DNA of 64,000 nucleotides from Luidia sarsii (Eukaryota; Echinodermata; Asteroidea; Paxillosida; Luidiidae), in contig OX465110.1 of assembly GCA_949987565.1 (NCBI GenBank), forward strand, positions 654,233 to 718,232. Reading direction: 5' to 3'. How positions within the stretch are numbered: position 1 is the stretch's first letter; every line of letters starts with the position of its first letter. Made by a program: the position numbers and the translations under genes. Below are positions 61,326-64,000 of the stretch, piece by piece. Below the pieces are notes generated by a model. The model was not told the DNA's origin, searched no databases, and saw only the letters and a list, made by a program, of their open reading frames with translations.

Positions 61326-62231
61326 TTCTTCTTCCATTAACAGTCCAGGCATATTTCTTTCATTGTGTGGCTGGCTCTCTTTTCACTGGTTGCCGTCTTT
61401 GTCAGTGTGTGATGCCATTGTCTTTCTGCTGGATGGCCGCCAGTGAGTTCCAATCAACCATGCCACTATGGGGTAACAGATCTTTTATACCCAACCAATC
61501 AGCATTCAAAACTAACCGGCAAGCTTTCCAACTGCCAAGGTTCTTGTTAATCAACTTTGATGCCGGATTTCTATTTCAACTGGAGTTTCCTCTTCTCGTC
61601 TTTTCTTTCCCCCTTTTTTTTTCAAATCCCCCCCCCCCCCCCCTGCGCCGACTTTTTTTCCTCGTTTTCCCTGAACATGTGTTTCTACCTTTGTATTGTT
61701 CTCATCATTGCCGCTACCTGGTAGAATTGATTACGCTGTCAACAAAATTGAAAGGATTCCTAGACATCTATGGACAGATCAACCAGGGCTTAGCTCTGTA
61801 ATTTATGGGATGTCTGTTTTGTAAATACTCACGATAATCTTTGCGGTATCAACCTTAAAAATGAACAAAAAAGGACTCTTCAGGGGTTTTTTTTAAGTTC
61901 CATGAAGCTTTTGTGGAAGACAGGCTGGCAGAATCTGCCTTACACAAGTGTTTTTAGGTGCAACCATGCCGAGTTTTCTTTATTGTTTGCTAACTCTGTA
62001 TTTATCCCGTACATATACATGTACACCTAGACTCTACACTGTATGTCATGGAATTGGGGAAAAGTTATCCTTATTTTCAGATTTATGAAAAGAGTCACAG
62101 TGTATTCATGTAGTGCTGTATTTATTCTGATGGTGCGATGATTGGTTTGTAAGAAGCATGCTTCTTGCTAGACAATACTAGCTGTAAAAGCTCTTCACTG
62201 AATTGGGGACCTGAATTAGTTGTACGTCAGT

Positions 62232-62244
62232 GTTGCCTAGCAAC
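62232..62244. promoter_or_regulatory. RFX X-box motif, 1-bp spacer
   Basis: GTTGCCTAGCAAC, with two perfect half-sites separated by one base. Confidence 0.5.
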
Positions 62245-62867
62245 GTGCATTCTGCACCGTTGGATGTGACGAATTAAATTCGGTGACTTTGATCAAACAA
62301 TGGGCCAAGGTAACAATTGAATCCATCAGAGTTAGAGGATTTGTCCAGTAACCGTCAAATGTGCTGACAGTAAATAAATATTGACGGGTTTTGAAAAAAC
62401 AACAAAAAGCGCAACATGTTGTTTAAAAAATGGTCTAGTGAAAGTATAGACCCCAGGAAGATCTTGTCTGGCAAGTAATCTCAGTCTGGATCACTTTGCT
62501 GGCCAGGGTTTGGATGCTGAAAAGTGATAAATCACCCAGGAGATAAGATTCAGTGTACATTTCTAGGTCAGCCAGGTCATAGTTGCCAATCCAGACCGCT
62601 AATTATAAGCCAGTTGTTTTTGTGTTGCTGTGCTCTGTGCTGAGCCTAGATTTTAGGGTGTGGCTGACTAGAACACAAGGCTTTGAGTGTCTGACCCCCT
62701 CACCCTCCCTCCACCTTCTTAATCAGTAAATGAAGATGAGGGTCTCTTAACAAGTTAATTGTTGAAATGTCATTCACTTCCAGACACAGGAACTTGTCTG
62801 TGAATCAGCAAGGGTAGCATAGACATCCCGAGGGGAAAGACAGGGCAGAAAGTAGACAATACATACC

Positions 62868-63115
62868 CTCTCCCCCTTCCCTCTCCCCTCCTTCCCCCTC
62901 CCCCTCTCTCTCCCTCTCCCCCTCTCTCCCCCTCTCTCTCCCCCTCTCTCGCCCCTCTGTCTCACTCTGTATGTCTCACCCCTCTCTGTTTCTCTGCTCT
63001 CCTTTTCTCTCCCCTTTCTCTTTCTCTTTCTTTCTCCCTCTTTCTCTATCACTCTGTCTCTTTCTGTCTCTCTCATGTCTGTCTCCTCACTCCCCCCTCT
63101 CTAGATCCCACCCAT
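62868..63115. repeat. CT-rich tract
   Basis: Irregular CTCTCCCC and TTTCTCTT sequence with a few TGTCTC words. Confidence 0.9.
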
Positions 63116-64000
63116 TCCTCCTTCTTCCCCCTTCTCCTTAATCTGCCAGGCAAGGCAAGAGGGGTTGAGCCCCGTTCTCTCCCACTTTTGATCATCAGAG
63201 CCGATTGGTCCTTCCAGGTGTCTTTGGATTATAGCCAAAGTACATTGGCCTGGCATTTGCAAAGGGGAGGGGGCTGTCTGAGGACTTTGGGCACTGTCTT
63301 GTGGTCAAGCTGGGAGTGGGAAAAGGAGGTGTTGAAGCAAGTGTCTGAAGGGGTCAGGCCCTGACCTCTGTCCACCTGCACCACTGACCAGTGTCCTGTC
63401 AAAACTGTCGGCTTGGGTTACACCGGACTCAGGGTGACCCCTGTACATCAGCTGGCAATTGCAGGATCAACGGTGTTTATACTGTAGTGTAGTGTTTGGA
63501 CCAGGATTTTTCAGTAGTTGTGAATGTGTTCCCAAATCTTGCTGCTCTTCCTCACCCATCAGAAATGCGCCGTTTCATCTCCTGATGCCGCTGCCCAAAA
63601 TGTTTGCTCTTTTCTCCCGATGTGTGATTTCTCAGACGCGATCAAAAGGTTAAACAGGTCTTGCATGTTTGCTCTGCGAATGGGAACAAATCTGTGCGGT
63701 TGCAGTGCGGAGGAACACGGCTAGATTTCTGTCTTGGGTAAAATGTTGAGCGATGTCCGTCTTAGTGTCTGCATTGATGTGTAATAAGAGGGATTAATGG
63801 ACAGGCTCCAATCCAGACCCAGAATCACAGCCATTCACTGGACCTGAAGGAACAGATCAGAGTGATGCAACTGTCAGATCCAGGCTCCTTTCTCCTTTTT
63901 ACCTCCACGCCAAAAAAAAAGTCATCCCTCATCCTGCAAAGGTTAATCTTTAGTCTTGTTGGGCTGGACTGGCATCTGCCGTCGCTAGTGCTCTAAATGC

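Larger units (their letters stand above)
61326..64000. other. No gene seen
   Basis: Intron-like or intergenic, with the X-box at 62232 and the CT tract at 62868. The window ends without a recognisable terminator or polyadenylation context. Confidence 0.55.

Noticed and set aside
60584..61801. 405-codon open frame
   Set aside because: Most of it is a CT tract without possible stop codons. The peptide is Ser/Leu/Pro simple sequence.

Overview
This window is gene-poor animal DNA, not prokaryotic. It has no operons, no dense ORFs and no ribosome-binding sites. It does have short exon-like segments with GT/AG splice signals, megabase-style interspersed repeats, many long microsatellites, and one 200-base run of N (60211-60410) typical of a scaffold gap in a draft eukaryotic assembly. 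Very frequent TACATGTA-type repeats and RFX X-box-like palindromes are compatible with a marine invertebrate, perhaps a deuterostome such as an echinoderm, hemichordate or lancelet. The species cannot be fixed from sequence alone, and that attribution is inference.

Most of the window reads as intron or intergenic sequence on the plus strand. The best coding evidence is a set of small exons that share one reading frame across splice junctions: 45765-45898, 46561-46602 and 50676-50735. Upstream candidates whose phases fit are 27555-27614, 25816-25861, and more weakly 20217-20252 and 7349-7478. Downstream 55877-55915 also fits. Together they suggest one long gene with 0.6-18 kb introns, running left to right, of unrecognised family. 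Two exon-like blocks without a continuous frame (4455-4591, 59205-59472) could be UTR or non-coding exons. Two exon-like blocks on the minus strand (24841-24953, 49055-49212) are weaker still.

Between the exons lie mobile elements. A 2045-bp element (11483-13527) has 17-bp terminal inverted repeats, a CpG-rich body and five copies of an 11-bp subterminal motif. It also carries a short ATG-initiated exon-like piece that may be the 5' remnant of a transposase gene. An interspersed hairpin family appears at least eleven times, and there is a fold-back element at 26771-26906 and a MITE-like element at 49828-50022. Simple repeats fill roughly 5 kb: a GGCT array (1981-2768), a perfect CCCCTCT heptamer array (16454-16958), a GCCCT pentamer array (57478-57885), an 81-bp minisatellite (about 38600-38840) and several very long CT tracts.

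Most long open frames here come from stop-poor simple repeats and are not genes. Exon calls rest on visual splice-site and frame reading, with no homology search. Phase compatibility was used partly to choose among candidates, so the chain as a whole is less certain than its three best members.
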